The notes beneath the pieces were generated by a model. That model searched no databases. It saw only the letters and a program-made list of their open reading frames with translations, and was not told the origin of the DNA. DNA of 64,000 nt, from NCBI RefSeq assembly GCF_028823535.1, contig NZ_JAQIYM010000010.1, positions 186,001 to 250,000 of the forward strand, in the 5' to 3' direction. How positions within the stretch are numbered: position 1 is the first letter of the stretch; each line of letters starts with the position of its first letter. The position numbers and the translations under genes are program-made. This DNA is from Pseudomonas serbica. Lineage in GTDB: Bacteria > Pseudomonadota > Gammaproteobacteria > Pseudomonadales > Pseudomonadaceae. Positions 1 to 9,611 of the stretch are shown here, piece after piece.

Positions 1-779
1 ATACCGGTGGTCAAACCTTCGTCCACCTGCTCACCCCGCACATCGGCGCGACTGACCACCGGCTCGCCGGCTACCCAGCCATGGCGCTTGAAATAACTGG
101 CGACGCTGCCGATGGCATCGTCCGGGTTGTTCCAGATATTGATGTGGCCGTCTCCGTCGAAGTCCACCGCGTAGGCGCGAAAGCTGCTGGGCATGAACTG
201 CGGCAAGCCCATGGCGCCGGCGTAGGAGCCCTTGAGGGTCAGCGGGTCAACCTGCTCTTCCCGGGCCAGCAGCAGGAACTCACGCAATTCCTTGCGGAAA
301 AATTCGGCACGGGGAGGATAGTCGAAACCGAGGGTCGACAAGGCGTCAATTACCCGGAAATTACCGGTATTGCGGCCAAAAAAGGTCTCAACGCCGATAA
401 TCGAGACAATTACCTGCGCCGGCACGCCGTATTCCTGCTCGGCACGGGCCAGTACGGCCTCATGCTGGCGCCAGAAGTCGACGCCACGGGCAATACGCGC
501 ATCGGTGATGAACATCGGCCGGTATTCGTTCCACTGCTTGACCCGTTCGGCGGGTTTCGAAATGGCGTCCAGGATCGATTGTTTACGCTGCGCCTCGCGG
601 AACACGCCCATCAGCTGCTCACCGGCGAAGCCATAGTCGCGGGTCATCTCGCCGACGAACTCGGCCACTTGGGGCGAGCCTTCGTAATCGCCGGCCGACG
701 CTTGCGGCGCAGTGCCAAGGATGCTTACCAGGCCGACCCATGGCGCGTATCGAGTCGCCCAGCCACGCATTACTTGCAT
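1..779 (-). CDS. mltB: Lytic murein transglycosylase B, 3' end cut by window edge
   Basis: Cleaves the MurNAc-GlcNAc bond of peptidoglycan with 1,6-anhydro product formation, in the periplasm. The 259 visible codons begin with a signal peptide ending near QASA. Further in, IGVETFFGRNTG carries the expected catalytic Glu of the SLT-B family, followed by LPQFMPSSF and DFDGDGHINIW. No lipobox Cys is seen, so this looks soluble rather than a lipoprotein like E. coli MltB. Start ATG at 779 is preceded by AGGTGAAGAG; an in-frame ATG three codons later is an alternative. It follows rodA by 17 bp, the standard Pseudomonas order. The C-terminus lies beyond base 1. Confidence 0.93.
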   Translation of the reverse strand, partial: MQVMRGWATRYAPWVGLVSILGTAPQASAGDYEGSPQVAEFVGEMTRDYGFAGEQLMGVFREAQRKQSILDAISKPAERVKQWNEYRPMFITDARIARGVDFWRQHEAVLARAEQEYGVPAQVIVSIIGVETFFGRNTGNFRVIDALSTLGFDYPPRAEFFRKELREFLLLAREEQVDPLTLKGSYAGAMGLPQFMPSSFRAYAVDFDGDGHINIWNNPDDAIGSVASYFKRHGWVAGEPVVSRADVRGEQVDEGLTTG

Positions 780-796
780 TGAACTCTTCACCTTAT

Positions 797-1939
797 TCAA
801 ACCTGCGCGATCCACTTGCGATGGGTATGGATCGACATCAAAACCCCAAACGCTGACAGCAGCGTTACCAGCGAAGTTCCTCCGTAGCTAATGAACGGCA
901 ACGGCACCCCCACCACCGGCAACAGGCCGCTGACCATACCGATGTTGACGAAAACATACACAAAAAATGTCATGGTCAAGGCGCCCGCCAGCAATTTGCC
1001 GAACAGTGTCTGCGCCTGGGCGGTGATCACCAGCCCACGACCGATCAACAGCAGGTAGATCAGCAACAGGGCGCAAATGCCCACCAGGCCGAACTCTTCC
1101 CCCAGTACCGCAATGATGAAGTCGGTGTGGCTTTCCGGCAGGAAATCCAGGTGTGACTGGGTGCCCAGCAACCAGCCCTTGCCGAACACACCGCCGGAAC
1201 CGATGGCGGCTTTGGACTGGATGATGTTCCAGCCGGTGCCTAACGGGTCACTTTCCGGGTCGAGGAACGTGAGGACGCGCTGCTTCTGGTAATCGTGCAT
1301 CACGAAATACCACATGGCCACGGACACCGGCACGGCGGCAGCGAGCACGCTGAGGATCCAGCGCCAGCGCAGGCCGCCCATGAACAGCACAAAGGCGCCC
1401 CCCGCCAGAATCAGCAATGAAGTGCCGAGGTCGGGCTGACGCACGATCAGGATGAATGGCAAGCCGATCAGAAACAGGCTCACACCCACATGCTTGAGTT
1501 GCGGCGGCAAGGTGCGCTTGGACAGGTACCAGGCGATGGTCGCCGGCATCAGGATCTTCATGAACTCCGAAGGTTGGAAGCGGATCACACCGGGAATGTT
1601 GATCCAGCGCGTGGCGCCCATGGCGTTGTGACCCATGATGTCGACCACTACCAGCAAAAGCACGCCGATCACGTAACCGACCGGTACCCAGCGAGCCATG
1701 AAACGCGGCTCTAACTGAGCGATAACGATCATCGACACCAAGCCGATGCCGAACGACGTGGCCTGCTTGGCCAGCAAATCCCAGCTCTTGCCACTGGCCG
1801 AATACAACACGAAAAGGCTGCCGGCAGCCAGGGTCAGCAGCAGAATCAGGAGCGGGCCGTCGATGTGCAAGCGTTGCAGCAGCGTCGCACGACGACGCAT
1901 CACATCCTCGCTGGAGAGCATGCGATCAAAATTATTCAT
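797..1939 (-). CDS. rodA: Rod-shape SEDS peptidoglycan glycosyltransferase RodA
   Basis: Polytopic SEDS-family polymerase that works with PBP2 in lateral-wall synthesis. The 380-residue product has about ten hydrophobic segments. It carries the SEDS signature around FLPESHTDFIIAVLGEEFG and the C-terminal GVPLPFISYGGTSL motif. The ATG at 1939 overlaps the mrdA stop (TGATG); a GTG three bases upstream and an ATG at 1900 (MRRRATLLQ) are alternatives, so the N-terminus is uncertain by up to about 14 residues. Overlap with mrdA implies coupled translation of the PBP2-RodA pair. Confidence 0.96.
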   Translation of the reverse strand: MNNFDRMLSSEDVMRRRATLLQRLHIDGPLLILLLTLAAGSLFVLYSASGKSWDLLAKQATSFGIGLVSMIVIAQLEPRFMARWVPVGYVIGVLLLVVVDIMGHNAMGATRWINIPGVIRFQPSEFMKILMPATIAWYLSKRTLPPQLKHVGVSLFLIGLPFILIVRQPDLGTSLLILAGGAFVLFMGGLRWRWILSVLAAAVPVSVAMWYFVMHDYQKQRVLTFLDPESDPLGTGWNIIQSKAAIGSGGVFGKGWLLGTQSHLDFLPESHTDFIIAVLGEEFGLVGICALLLIYLLLIGRGLVITAQAQTLFGKLLAGALTMTFFVYVFVNIGMVSGLLPVVGVPLPFISYGGTSLVTLLSAFGVLMSIHTHRKWIAQV

Positions 1940-3828
1940 CACGGGGCGGTTGCCTCTGCACTGATAGGGGCGGCGTATTCGGGCTTCAAGCGGCCGTCCG
2001 GGCCCAGGAGCCAGGCGTCCATGACTTGACGCACCACCGGCGCGGCGACGCCAGAGCCGGATTCACCGTTCTCGACCATCACCGACACCACGATCTTCGG
2101 ATCGTCCGCCGGGGCGAAACCAACGAACAGGGCGTGGTCGCGATGACGCTCCTGGACCTTGGAACGGTCGTACTTCTCGCCTTGCTTGATCGCAACCACC
2201 TGGGCGGTACCACTTTTGCCGGCAATCCGGTATTGCGCGCCGATCGAGGCCTTGCGCGCGGTACCCCGGGCGCCGTGCATGACCTGCTGCATGCCATGGT
2301 TGACCCGCGTCCAGTCCGACGGATCGCGCAGGACGATGTCCGGCATCGGGTTCTCGTCCACCGGCTTCTCGCCTTCGATGGTCTTGGCCAGGTGCGGACG
2401 GTTCCAGATGCCCTTGTTGGCCACCAGTGCCGTGGCCTGGGCCAGTTGCAATGGCGTCGACTGCATGTAGCCCTGGCCGATCCCGAGGATCAGTGTTTCA
2501 CCCGGGAACCATGCCTGGCGACGGGTCGCCCGCTTCCATTCCCGGGTCGGCATCAACCCCGGCGACTCTTCGAACATGTCCAGGGAGACCTTCTGGCCAA
2601 TGCCGAACTTGGTCATGTACGCCGACAACCGATCGATCCCCAGCTTGTGGGCCAGGTCATAGAAGTAGGTATCGTTGGAGCGCATGATCGCCGTATCGAG
2701 GTCGACAAAGCCGTCACCGGTACGGTTCCAGTTGCGGTATTTGTGATCGTAGTTGGGCAGCATGTAGTAACCCGGGTCGAACACCCGGGATGAAGCGGTC
2801 ACCACACCCGCATCCAGCCCGGCGATCGCTACCGCCGGCTTGATGGTCGAACCCGGCGGGTACAGGCCACGCAGGACTCGGTTGAACAGCGGCCGGTCGA
2901 TGGAGTCGCGCAGCTCGGAATAGGCCTTGAAGCTGATGCCGGTGACGAACAGGTTCGGGTCGAAACTCGGCTGGCTGACCATCGCCAGTACTTCACCGGT
3001 TTTCGGGTCCAGGGCCACCACCGCGCCGCGACGCCCGCCGAGTGCGGCTTCGGCGGCTTCCTGCAGCTTGATGTCCATGCTCAGGACGATGTCCTTGCCG
3101 GAAATCGGTTCGGTACGCTTGAGCACCCGCAAGACGCGACCGCGGGCGTTGGTCTCGACTTCCTCGTAACCCACCTGGCCGTGCAGCTCCGGCTCGTAGA
3201 AACGCTCGATGCCGGTTTTGCCGATGTGGTGGGTGCCGCTGTAATTGACCGGATCGAGCGACTTCAGCTCTTTCTCGTTGATCCGCCCCATGTAACCCAC
3301 CGAGTGGGCAAAATGCGCGCCCTGTGGATAGTGGCGGACCAGTTGCGCGACCACTTCCACCCCGGGCAGGCGGAACTGGTTCACGGCAATGCGGGCGATC
3401 TGCTCTTCGGTCAATTCAAACAGGATCGGTACCGGTTCGAACGGACGTCGCCCCTGGCGCATGCGCTTCTCGAAAATCACCCGGTCCTCGGGCGTCAACT
3501 CCAGCACTTCGACGATCACATCGAGCACTTGCTGCCAGTCACCGGAGCGCTCGCGGGTCATGCTCAAGCTGAAGCTGGGGCGGTTGTCGGCAATCACCAC
3601 GCCGTTGCGGTCGAAAATCAAGCCGCGGGTCGGCGGAATCGGTTGCACATGGACGCGGTTGTTTTCCGACAGGGTCGAGTGATATTCGTATTGGATGACC
3701 TGCAGGAAATACAGGCGCGCGATCAGCACACCAATGAGCAGCACCACTGCAATGGCCCCGAACACGACGCGGCCACGCACCAGACGGGCGTCTTTTTCGT
3801 GGTCCTTGATGCGGATCGGTTGGGACAT
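1939..3828 (-). CDS. mrdA: Penicillin-binding protein 2 (elongasome transpeptidase)
   Basis: Monofunctional class B transpeptidase of the rod complex, anchored by one N-terminal membrane segment (about residues 20-42). The 629-residue protein has a pedestal region and then the transpeptidase domain, with STIK (SxxK nucleophile), SND and KSGTAQ (KTG-type) motifs in order. The start at 3828 (MSQPIRIKDHEK) is chosen over an upstream in-frame codon because it gives the usual cytoplasmic N-tail. It lies 10 bp after rlmH and overlaps rodA. Confidence 0.97.
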   Translation of the reverse strand: MSQPIRIKDHEKDARLVRGRVVFGAIAVVLLIGVLIARLYFLQVIQYEYHSTLSENNRVHVQPIPPTRGLIFDRNGVVIADNRPSFSLSMTRERSGDWQQVLDVIVEVLELTPEDRVIFEKRMRQGRRPFEPVPILFELTEEQIARIAVNQFRLPGVEVVAQLVRHYPQGAHFAHSVGYMGRINEKELKSLDPVNYSGTHHIGKTGIERFYEPELHGQVGYEEVETNARGRVLRVLKRTEPISGKDIVLSMDIKLQEAAEAALGGRRGAVVALDPKTGEVLAMVSQPSFDPNLFVTGISFKAYSELRDSIDRPLFNRVLRGLYPPGSTIKPAVAIAGLDAGVVTASSRVFDPGYYMLPNYDHKYRNWNRTGDGFVDLDTAIMRSNDTYFYDLAHKLGIDRLSAYMTKFGIGQKVSLDMFEESPGLMPTREWKRATRRQAWFPGETLILGIGQGYMQSTPLQLAQATALVANKGIWNRPHLAKTIEGEKPVDENPMPDIVLRDPSDWTRVNHGMQQVMHGARGTARKASIGAQYRIAGKSGTAQVVAIKQGEKYDRSKVQERHRDHALFVGFAPADDPKIVVSVMVENGESGSGVAAPVVRQVMDAWLLGPDGRLKPEYAAPISAEATAP

Positions 3829-3838
3829 GGGGGCGCAA

Positions 3839-4306
3839 CTACTTGTGGTAAGGGTGACCGGACAGCACTGTCCAGGCACGATACAGCTGCTCGCCGATGA
3901 GGATGCGCACCAGCGGATGCGGCAACGTCAGCGGTGAAAGCGACCAGCGCTGATCGGCACGGGCGCAGACTTCCGGCGCCAGCCCTTCGGGGCCGCCAAC
4001 CATGAAATTCACCGTGCGCGAGTCCAGCCGCCAGCGGTCGAGCTCGACCGCCAGCTGCTCGGTGCTCCAGGGCTTGCCGTGGACTTCGAGGGTGACAACG
4101 CGCTCGTTCGGCCCGACCTTGGCCAACATGGCTTCGCCTTCCTGACGGATGAAGCGCGCCACGTCGGCGTTCTTGCCACGGGTATTGAGCGGTATTTCCA
4201 CCAGTTCAAGCGCCAATTCGGACGGAAGACGCTTGGCATATTCATGCCAGCCTTCTTCCACCCACTTGGGCATGCGTGAACCGACGGCGATCAGTCGCAG
4301 TCGCAC
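3839..4306 (-). CDS. rlmH: 23S rRNA pseudouridine-1915 N3-methyltransferase RlmH
   Basis: SPOUT methyltransferase that methylates pseudouridine 1915 in helix 69 of 23S rRNA on assembled 70S ribosomes. The product is 155 residues, the usual family length. It shows the SAM-knot motif FMVGGPEGL and the C-terminal [18 protein letters not shown] stretch. Translation starts at GTG (4306) with AAGGA seven bases upstream. It sits between rsfS and mrdA, as in most Gammaproteobacteria. Confidence 0.97.
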   Translation of the reverse strand: MRLRLIAVGSRMPKWVEEGWHEYAKRLPSELALELVEIPLNTRGKNADVARFIRQEGEAMLAKVGPNERVVTLEVHGKPWSTEQLAVELDRWRLDSRTVNFMVGGPEGLAPEVCARADQRWSLSPLTLPHPLVRILIGEQLYRAWTVLSGHPYHK

Positions 4307-4315
4307 AGCCGTTCC

Positions 4316-4810
4316 TTATTCCTGGTCTTTGTTGAGCTTGGTGAAATGCTCATGACCGACTTCAGGGCTGTGGTGCTTGCCGTCAGCGGCACGGCTCTGC
4401 TCGGCACCTTTCCACAAGCGCTCCAGGTCGTAGAACTGGCGGGCATTGGAGGTCATCATGTGAACGATCACGTCGTCCATGTCCAGCAGGACCCAATCGC
4501 TGTCGCCCTTGCCTTCTTCACCCAGCGGCTTGATACCCAGGGCTTTGACGGCCTCGCGGACCTTGTCCAGCATCGCGCCGATCTGGCGGTTGGAAGTACC
4601 GGTGGCGATGATCATGTAGTCAGTGATGCTCTGCTTGTCGCGAACATCGATCACCAGCACGTCCTGGGCCTTGACGTCTTCCAGGGCGGCTACGGCGATC
4701 TTGACCAGCTCGTCGCCTTTTGGCGGCTCGGCAGCCAGGACTTTCTCAGGCAGCGGCGCGCTCTTGAAGGTGCCTTTGCGTTTTACTTTGCTTTCGTTGT
4801 TGCTCGTCAT
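4316..4810 (-). CDS. rsfS: Ribosomal silencing factor RsfS
   Basis: Binds ribosomal protein uL14 and blocks subunit joining when nutrients are scarce. The DUF143 core runs from about residue 33 to 140 (DVLVIDVRDKQSITDYMIIATG, then DWVLLDMDDVIVHMM and RQFYDLERLW). It has a charged N-terminal extension of about 30 residues and a His-rich tail of about 25 residues, both common in Pseudomonas. No strong Shine-Dalgarno is visible before ATG 4810. It is followed 9 bp later by rlmH. Confidence 0.95.
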   Translation of the reverse strand: MTSNNESKVKRKGTFKSAPLPEKVLAAEPPKGDELVKIAVAALEDVKAQDVLVIDVRDKQSITDYMIIATGTSNRQIGAMLDKVREAVKALGIKPLGEEGKGDSDWVLLDMDDVIVHMMTSNARQFYDLERLWKGAEQSRAADGKHHSPEVGHEHFTKLNKDQE

Positions 4811-4883
4811 ATAAAACTCGTTTTGCTCGTATGTTCGGGCGCTTCAATACACGTTGTTGCCACGTGCCTTGAGGCACCCCTAT

Positions 4884-5606
4884 TCAGTTCGACGCACGGT
4901 AGAGCCCGTGCGCATCGATGTAGGCCAGGACCGCGTCGGGCACCAGGAAACGTACCGACTTACCGCTGGCCAGCAGTTGACGGATCTGGGTGGCGGATAC
5001 CGCGAGCGGCGTCTGCCAGACGAATGCAATCTGTCCGCTCGACCCCTTGAGGGCCAGCGGGTCGCTCACCGAGCGCGCTGCCAGCAGGTTGCGCAAGGCA
5101 TCCGGCGGTTCGCTGTCGGCATCCGGGCGTTGCAACACCAGGATATGGCAATGCTGGAGCAACTCTTCCCAGCGGTGCCAAGTGGGCAGGCCGCAAAATG
5201 CGTCCCAGCCCAAAAGCAGAAAAACCTGGGTCTCGGCGGCCAGCTCGGCACGCATCAGTTCCAGGGTATCAATGGTGTAGGACGGTTTGTCCCGCTGCAA
5301 TTCGCGGGCGTCCACCACCAACGGCGCCACTCCGGCTACCGCGCACTCGACCATCGCCAGACGGTCTTTCGCCGACACCTGCGGCGTGCCCCGATGGGGC
5401 GGCCTGGCACTGGGTGTCAGGCGCAGCTCATCGAGCGCCAGCGACTCGGCGACTTCCAGCGCACCACGTAGATGGCCGATGTGCACCGGGTCGAAGGTCC
5501 CGCCCAGTACGCCGATGCGTCGAGGGGCTGGCGCGCTGGCGGCTACCGGGGCTGACGGGTCGAGGTCGCCCAAGTCAGACCGGCTCCTGTCCGCGCAACT
5601 GGCCAT
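4884..5606 (-). CDS. nadD: Nicotinate-nucleotide adenylyltransferase
   Basis: Transfers AMP from ATP to nicotinate mononucleotide in NAD synthesis. The nucleotidyltransferase motif [11 protein letters not shown] starts near residue 33, and the C-terminal SATQIR corresponds to the ISSTxIR motif. The first 30 residues before RRIGVLGG are poorly conserved in character and rich in Ala, Ser and Pro. The start used is ATG 5606, which overlaps the end of proA by 32 bp; an adjacent GTG at 5609 is possible and no good Shine-Dalgarno decides between them. Confidence 0.95.
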   Translation of the reverse strand: MASCADRSRSDLGDLDPSAPVAASAPAPRRIGVLGGTFDPVHIGHLRGALEVAESLALDELRLTPSARPPHRGTPQVSAKDRLAMVECAVAGVAPLVVDARELQRDKPSYTIDTLELMRAELAAETQVFLLLGWDAFCGLPTWHRWEELLQHCHILVLQRPDADSEPPDALRNLLAARSVSDPLALKGSSGQIAFVWQTPLAVSATQIRQLLASGKSVRFLVPDAVLAYIDAHGLYRASN

Positions 5607-6846
5607 CACCGACCACGACGTACTTCTCGCAGGTCAGGCCTTCGAGACCGACCGGGCCGCGGGCGTGCAGCTTATCAGTAGAAATGCCGATCTCGGCACC
5701 CAATCCGTATTCGAAGCCATCGGCGAAGCAGGTCGGGGTGTTGATCATCACCGACGAAGAATCGACTTCAGCCACGAAACGCCGGGTGTCGCCCTGATGT
5801 TCGCTGACAATCGAATCGGTGTGATGGGAGCCGTAATGGTTGATGTGCTCGATGGCCTGGTCAAGCCCGTCGACCACGCAGATCGACAGGATGGGCGCCA
5901 GGTACTCGGTGCTCCAGTCTTCTTGCGTGGCCGGCACGGCATCGATGATGGCCCGGGTGCGTTCGCAGCCACGCAGTTCGACGCCTTTTTCGCGGAACTG
6001 GGCCGCCATCGCTGGCAGGAAATCTTTCGCAACGGTTTTATCGACCAGCAACGTCTCCATCGCCCCGCAGATGCCGTAGCGGTAAGTCTTGGCGTTGAAC
6101 GCGATGCGCTGGGCTTTCGCCAGGTCGGCGTGTTCACTCACGTAAACGTGGCAGATACCGTCCAGGTGCTTGATCACCGGCACGCGGGCGTCACGACTGA
6201 CACGTTCGATCAGGCCACGGCCACCACGGGGCACGATGACATCGACGTATTCGGGCATCGTGATCAGTGCGCCAACGGCAGCGCGATCAGTGGTTTCGAC
6301 CACTTGGACCACGGCGGCCGGCAGATCGGCCTCGGCCAGGCCACGCTGGATGCAGGCGGCGATGGCACGGTTGGAATGAATGGCTTCGGAGCCGCCGCGC
6401 AGGATGGTCGCGTTGCCGGACTTCAGGCACAGGCTGGCCGCATCGATGGTCACATTCGGCCGGGACTCGTAGATGATCCCGATCACGCCCAGCGGCACGC
6501 GCATCTTGCCCACCTGGATACCTGACGGACGATAGCTCATGTCGCGGATCGCGCCGACCGGGTCGGGCAGCGCCGCGACCTGACGCAGGCCAACGATCAT
6601 GCCATCGATACGCGCCGGGGTCAGCGCCAGACGCTCGAGCAGGGCCGGTTCCAGACCATTGGCGCGGCCAGCCGCCAGGTCCAGCTCATTGGCAGCGGTC
6701 AATTCGCCGCGGGCGGCATCCAGCGCATTGGCAGCCGCCTGCAACGCGCGGTTTTTCTGCGCGGTGCTGGCACGGCCGATGACGCGGGAAGCCTCGCGGG
6801 CAGCGCGACCCAGGCGGGTCATGTAGTCAAGAACGGACTCAGTCAT
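5575..6846 (-). CDS. proA: Gamma-glutamyl phosphate reductase
   Basis: Second step of proline synthesis: NADPH reduction of gamma-glutamyl phosphate to glutamate semialdehyde. At 423 residues it is full length for the aldehyde-dehydrogenase-fold family. Visible blocks are [28 protein letters not shown], and the catalytic Cys region [15 protein letters not shown]. It is the first gene of the minus-strand run ending in mltB; no partner proB is adjacent. Confidence 0.97.
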   Translation of the reverse strand: MTESVLDYMTRLGRAAREASRVIGRASTAQKNRALQAAANALDAARGELTAANELDLAAGRANGLEPALLERLALTPARIDGMIVGLRQVAALPDPVGAIRDMSYRPSGIQVGKMRVPLGVIGIIYESRPNVTIDAASLCLKSGNATILRGGSEAIHSNRAIAACIQRGLAEADLPAAVVQVVETTDRAAVGALITMPEYVDVIVPRGGRGLIERVSRDARVPVIKHLDGICHVYVSEHADLAKAQRIAFNAKTYRYGICGAMETLLVDKTVAKDFLPAMAAQFREKGVELRGCERTRAIIDAVPATQEDWSTEYLAPILSICVVDGLDQAIEHINHYGSHHTDSIVSEHQGDTRRFVAEVDSSSVMINTPTCFADGFEYGLGAEIGISTDKLHARGPVGLEGLTCEKYVVVGDGQLRGQEPV

Positions 6847-7035
6847 GGTCTGGAGTGGTCTTTGCTAAGGTCTTGGTAAAGAGTAAAGCGGCAGATTATA
6901 GCTGTCGCGTCCGCCGACTAACAGCGGTGACGGGCGGATGGTCGAAATCGAGGGCAATTTGCCGACGTTCAGCCGGGATTAAGCTGCAAATTGTTATCAT
7001 CACGACTCAATCAGCCCTGATAAACGCCGTTCATC

Positions 7036-7734
7036 ATGACCAACCTGACTGTCCGTGCGTCCGCCATGAGCCTGCCCAAGGGCCTCCCGGACGCGTTCTT
7101 CGACCGCGACGCCCAAGTTCTCGCCCGCGATTTACTCGGAAAAGTCATTCGCCACCGGGTCGACGACCTGTGGCTCAGCGCCCGGATCATCGAGACCGAA
7201 GCCTATTACTGCGCAGAAAAAGGCAGCCACGCCTCCCTCGGCTATACAGAAAAGCGTAAGGCTTTGTTTCTGGACGGTGGGCACATCTATATGTACTACG
7301 CCCGCGGTGGCGACTCGCTGAACTTCAGCGCCCAGGGTCCGGGTAACGCGGTACTGATCAAATCCGCCTACCCTTGGGTCGATGAACTGAGCGGGCCGGC
7401 GAGCCTGGCGCAAATGTTGATGAACAACCCTGACGCCCAGGGCCGCCCTCGCCCCTCGCAAAAGCTCTGTGCGGGGCAGACACTGCTCTGTAGGTCGTTA
7501 GGCCTTAAGGTTCCCGTCTGGGACGCCAAGCGCTTTGATCATGAAATATTACTGGTGGAAGATGTCGGCCAGACACCCGCCCACATCATCCAGGCTGCAC
7601 GCCTGGGCATTCCCCATGGTCGCGACGAACACCTGATGTATCGCTTCGTCGACGCGGCCTATGCCGCGTATTGCACGCGGAACCCGCTGCGACGGGGTCA
7701 GGTCGAAGGTCGCGACTACATCCTGCTGACCTGA
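7036..7734 (+). CDS. DNA-3-methyladenine glycosylase (AAG/MPG family)
   Basis: Base-excision repair glycosylase that removes alkylated purines. The 232-residue protein matches the AAG fold family: LARDLLGKVI, the catalytic-region IIETEAYYCAEKGSHAS, and HIYMYYARGGDSLNFSA. This is the mammalian-type family (Pfam Pur_DNA_glyco), unrelated to E. coli Tag or AlkA. ATG 7066 (MSLPKGLPD) is an alternative start; neither has a convincing ribosome-binding site. It reads divergently from proA. Confidence 0.88.
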   Translation: MTNLTVRASAMSLPKGLPDAFFDRDAQVLARDLLGKVIRHRVDDLWLSARIIETEAYYCAEKGSHASLGYTEKRKALFLDGGHIYMYYARGGDSLNFSAQGPGNAVLIKSAYPWVDELSGPASLAQMLMNNPDAQGRPRPSQKLCAGQTLLCRSLGLKVPVWDAKRFDHEILLVEDVGQTPAHIIQAARLGIPHGRDEHLMYRFVDAAYAAYCTRNPLRRGQVEGRDYILLT

Positions 7735-7767
7735 CAATGCACGGAACATGAAACTGAAGGAATACCC

Positions 7768-7857
7768 TGTGGGAGCGAGCCTGCTCGCAATGAGGCCAGT
7801 ACATTCAACATCATTACTGACTGAAGCTGCGCCATCGCGAGCAGGCTCGCTCCCACA
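7768..7857. repeat. REP inverted pair (type A)
   Basis: Two copies of the Pseudomonas REP core face each other. The left copy (7768-7790) reads TGTGGGAGCGAGCCTGCTCG and the right copy (about 7835-7857) is its reverse complement, separated by about 45 bp. Such pairs (BIME/REPIN units) are mobilised by RAYT transposases; none is present here. The pair fills the gap between two plus-strand genes. Confidence 0.92.
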
Positions 7858-7890
7858 AGGGCCAATTGAACATTCAATGGAGTTGTTTTT

Positions 7891-9207
7891 ATGGGCCCAT
7901 GGCTCGATAGCGTGACCGGCTGGTTGACGGTCAACCCGCAATGGCTGGCGGCGGCGGTATTCATCGTGGCCTTTGTCGAATGCCTGGCGATTGCCGGCCT
8001 TATCGTGCCTGGCACCGTGTTGCTGTTCGCCGTAGCGGTACTGGCCGGCAGCGGCGCACTGTCATTGAGTGAAACCCTGCTGCTGGGGTTTCTCGCCGGC
8101 GTGCTTGGCGACGTGATTTCGTATTTCCTCGGCCGGCATTTCCATCAGAACATCCGGCGCCTGCCAGGCTTGCGTCATCACCCGGAATGGATCGCCGGGG
8201 CTGAGGCATATTTCCAGCGCTACGGCATCGCCAGCCTGCTGGTCGGGCGCTTCATCGGCCCCTTGCGCCCCATGCTGCCAATGGTCGCCGGGATGTTCGA
8301 CATGCCATTCCCGCGATTCTTCGCCGTGAGCCTGCTGGCTGGCGCGGGCTGGTCGGTGGCGTATTTGTTGCCGGGTTGGGCAACGGGCGCGGCGATTCGC
8401 TTGCCACTGCCCGAAGGCTTCTGGCTTGAAGCCGGCATCGTCGCCGGCAGCATTGCGGTCATGGTCGGGCTGAGCGCAACCAGTAGCCTGCGCCGCCATC
8501 GCAAGGCCACGGTGTTCATTGCCGGCATGAGCCTGCTGATCCTGGCGGGGCTGTTTATCGGCTATCCGCACCTGAACGCCCTCGATCAGGGAGTGATGAC
8601 CCTGGTGCAGGAACACCGCAGCTCGATGCTCGACGAAGTGGCAGTGGTCTTCACCCTCATAGGCGAATTTCGCAACATGCTGATCTTCAGCGCCTTGCTG
8701 GTGGTGCTGCTGCTGATTACCCGGCAATGGCGGCAGCTGTTCTTCGCCACCACCACCCTGCTCTGCACCGCGCTGGGCAATACCCTGACCAAACACTTTT
8801 TTGCCCGGGTGCGCCCGGAAGTCTTGAGCGACCCGCTGACCAGCTACAGCATGCCCAGCGGCCACGCATCCGGATCGTTTGCGCTGTTCCTGACCCTCGC
8901 CGTACTCGCCGGCCGCGGACAACCCCCGCGCATGCGCCTGACCTGGCTGTTGGTGGCGTGCCTTCCGGCACTGGCGATTTCCCTGTCCCGTGTCTACCTC
9001 GGCGCACACTGGCCGACGGATGTGCTGGCGGGTGCGATGCTCGCGTCCTGTGTTTGTGCGGCGAGCCTGTGGCTGAGTCAGCGCCAGACGTCACTCAATG
9101 CCATGCCGCCCAAGGTATGGTGGCTGGTGCTGCCGTCGCTGGTGGCGCTGTTCGGATTCTTTGTGTTGCGGCATCTACCGCACACGATGTTGCGGTATTC
9201 CTATTAA
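7891..9207 (+). CDS. DedA-type membrane protein fused to PAP2 phosphatase
   Basis: The N-terminal half (about residues 15-200) is a DedA/VTT membrane domain with GLIVPGTVLL, FLAGVLGDVISYFLGR and GRFIGPLRPMLPMVAG. The C-terminal half (about 240-410) is a PAP2-type lipid phosphatase. It holds all three phosphatase motifs: KHFFARVRP, PSGHASGS and SRVYLGAHWPTD. DedA proteins scramblase or flip polyprenyl phosphates and PAP2 enzymes dephosphorylate lipid pyrophosphates, so a combined undecaprenyl-phosphate recycling role is plausible but inferred. The 438-residue length fits a complete fusion. Confidence 0.9.
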   Translation: MGPWLDSVTGWLTVNPQWLAAAVFIVAFVECLAIAGLIVPGTVLLFAVAVLAGSGALSLSETLLLGFLAGVLGDVISYFLGRHFHQNIRRLPGLRHHPEWIAGAEAYFQRYGIASLLVGRFIGPLRPMLPMVAGMFDMPFPRFFAVSLLAGAGWSVAYLLPGWATGAAIRLPLPEGFWLEAGIVAGSIAVMVGLSATSSLRRHRKATVFIAGMSLLILAGLFIGYPHLNALDQGVMTLVQEHRSSMLDEVAVVFTLIGEFRNMLIFSALLVVLLLITRQWRQLFFATTTLLCTALGNTLTKHFFARVRPEVLSDPLTSYSMPSGHASGSFALFLTLAVLAGRGQPPRMRLTWLLVACLPALAISLSRVYLGAHWPTDVLAGAMLASCVCAASLWLSQRQTSLNAMPPKVWWLVLPSLVALFGFFVLRHLPHTMLRYSY

Positions 9208-9245
9208 ATAAATATTGAGCCAACCTCAAGTCACCCCTTCCCCCC

Positions 9246-9274
9246 AAAAAAATCCCGCTCGAAATGAGCGGGAT
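9246..9274 (-). terminator. Rho-independent terminator of the 9341-9602 unit
   Basis: Read on the minus strand, a 9-bp GC-rich stem (ATCCCGCTC / GAGCGGGAT, loop of 5) runs straight into seven T residues. It lies 67 bp after the stop of the small minus-strand gene. Nothing on the plus side follows the stem with a T-tract, so it serves mainly the minus strand. Confidence 0.85.
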
Positions 9275-9340
9275 CGTTGTGACAAGTAATAACTCACCTT
9301 CAATATGGAAGGCAAACTACCAATTCGGAACAAGCAATGA

Positions 9341-9602
9341 TTATTTGAAATCCGGGATAGTGTCTAAAGCGTCAGCAGCCCGTTTCTCAAGATATTTATC
9401 CAGACTCCCGTAATACTGCTTAAATACGGCAGTGAGCTCACTGTCCACCTTATCCCGGATTTCTACATACCCTGCAGCCGGATTGCGCTCAATCAACTCA
9501 TCGGCGATTTGACGCCAAACATATGTCTGAATAAAAATACTCATCCTTTTGCGAGGGATGAAATACATCCAAATCAGCAGGCTCAACAATTTTACTATCC
9601 AT
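9341..9602 (-). pseudogene. Small unknown gene, apparently split by a one-base shift
   Basis: ATG 9602 has a strong AAGGAGA nine bases upstream and opens a frame starting MDSKIVEPADLDVFHP; it stops at 9498 after 34 codons. A second frame, open from a TTG at 9589 to a stop at 9341, encodes WRQIADELIERNPAAGYVEI and ends KRAADALDTIPDFK. The two frames meet at a run of five T's (plus-strand A's 9533-9537). Removing one T joins them into a single 86-residue product reading DEYFIQTYVWRQIADELIER across the joint. It is therefore a frameshifted gene, a sequencing error in a homopolymer, or a frameshifting gene. Composition is AT-rich, unlike both neighbours, and I recognise no family. Confidence 0.6.
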
Positions 9603-9611
9603 AATTAAATC

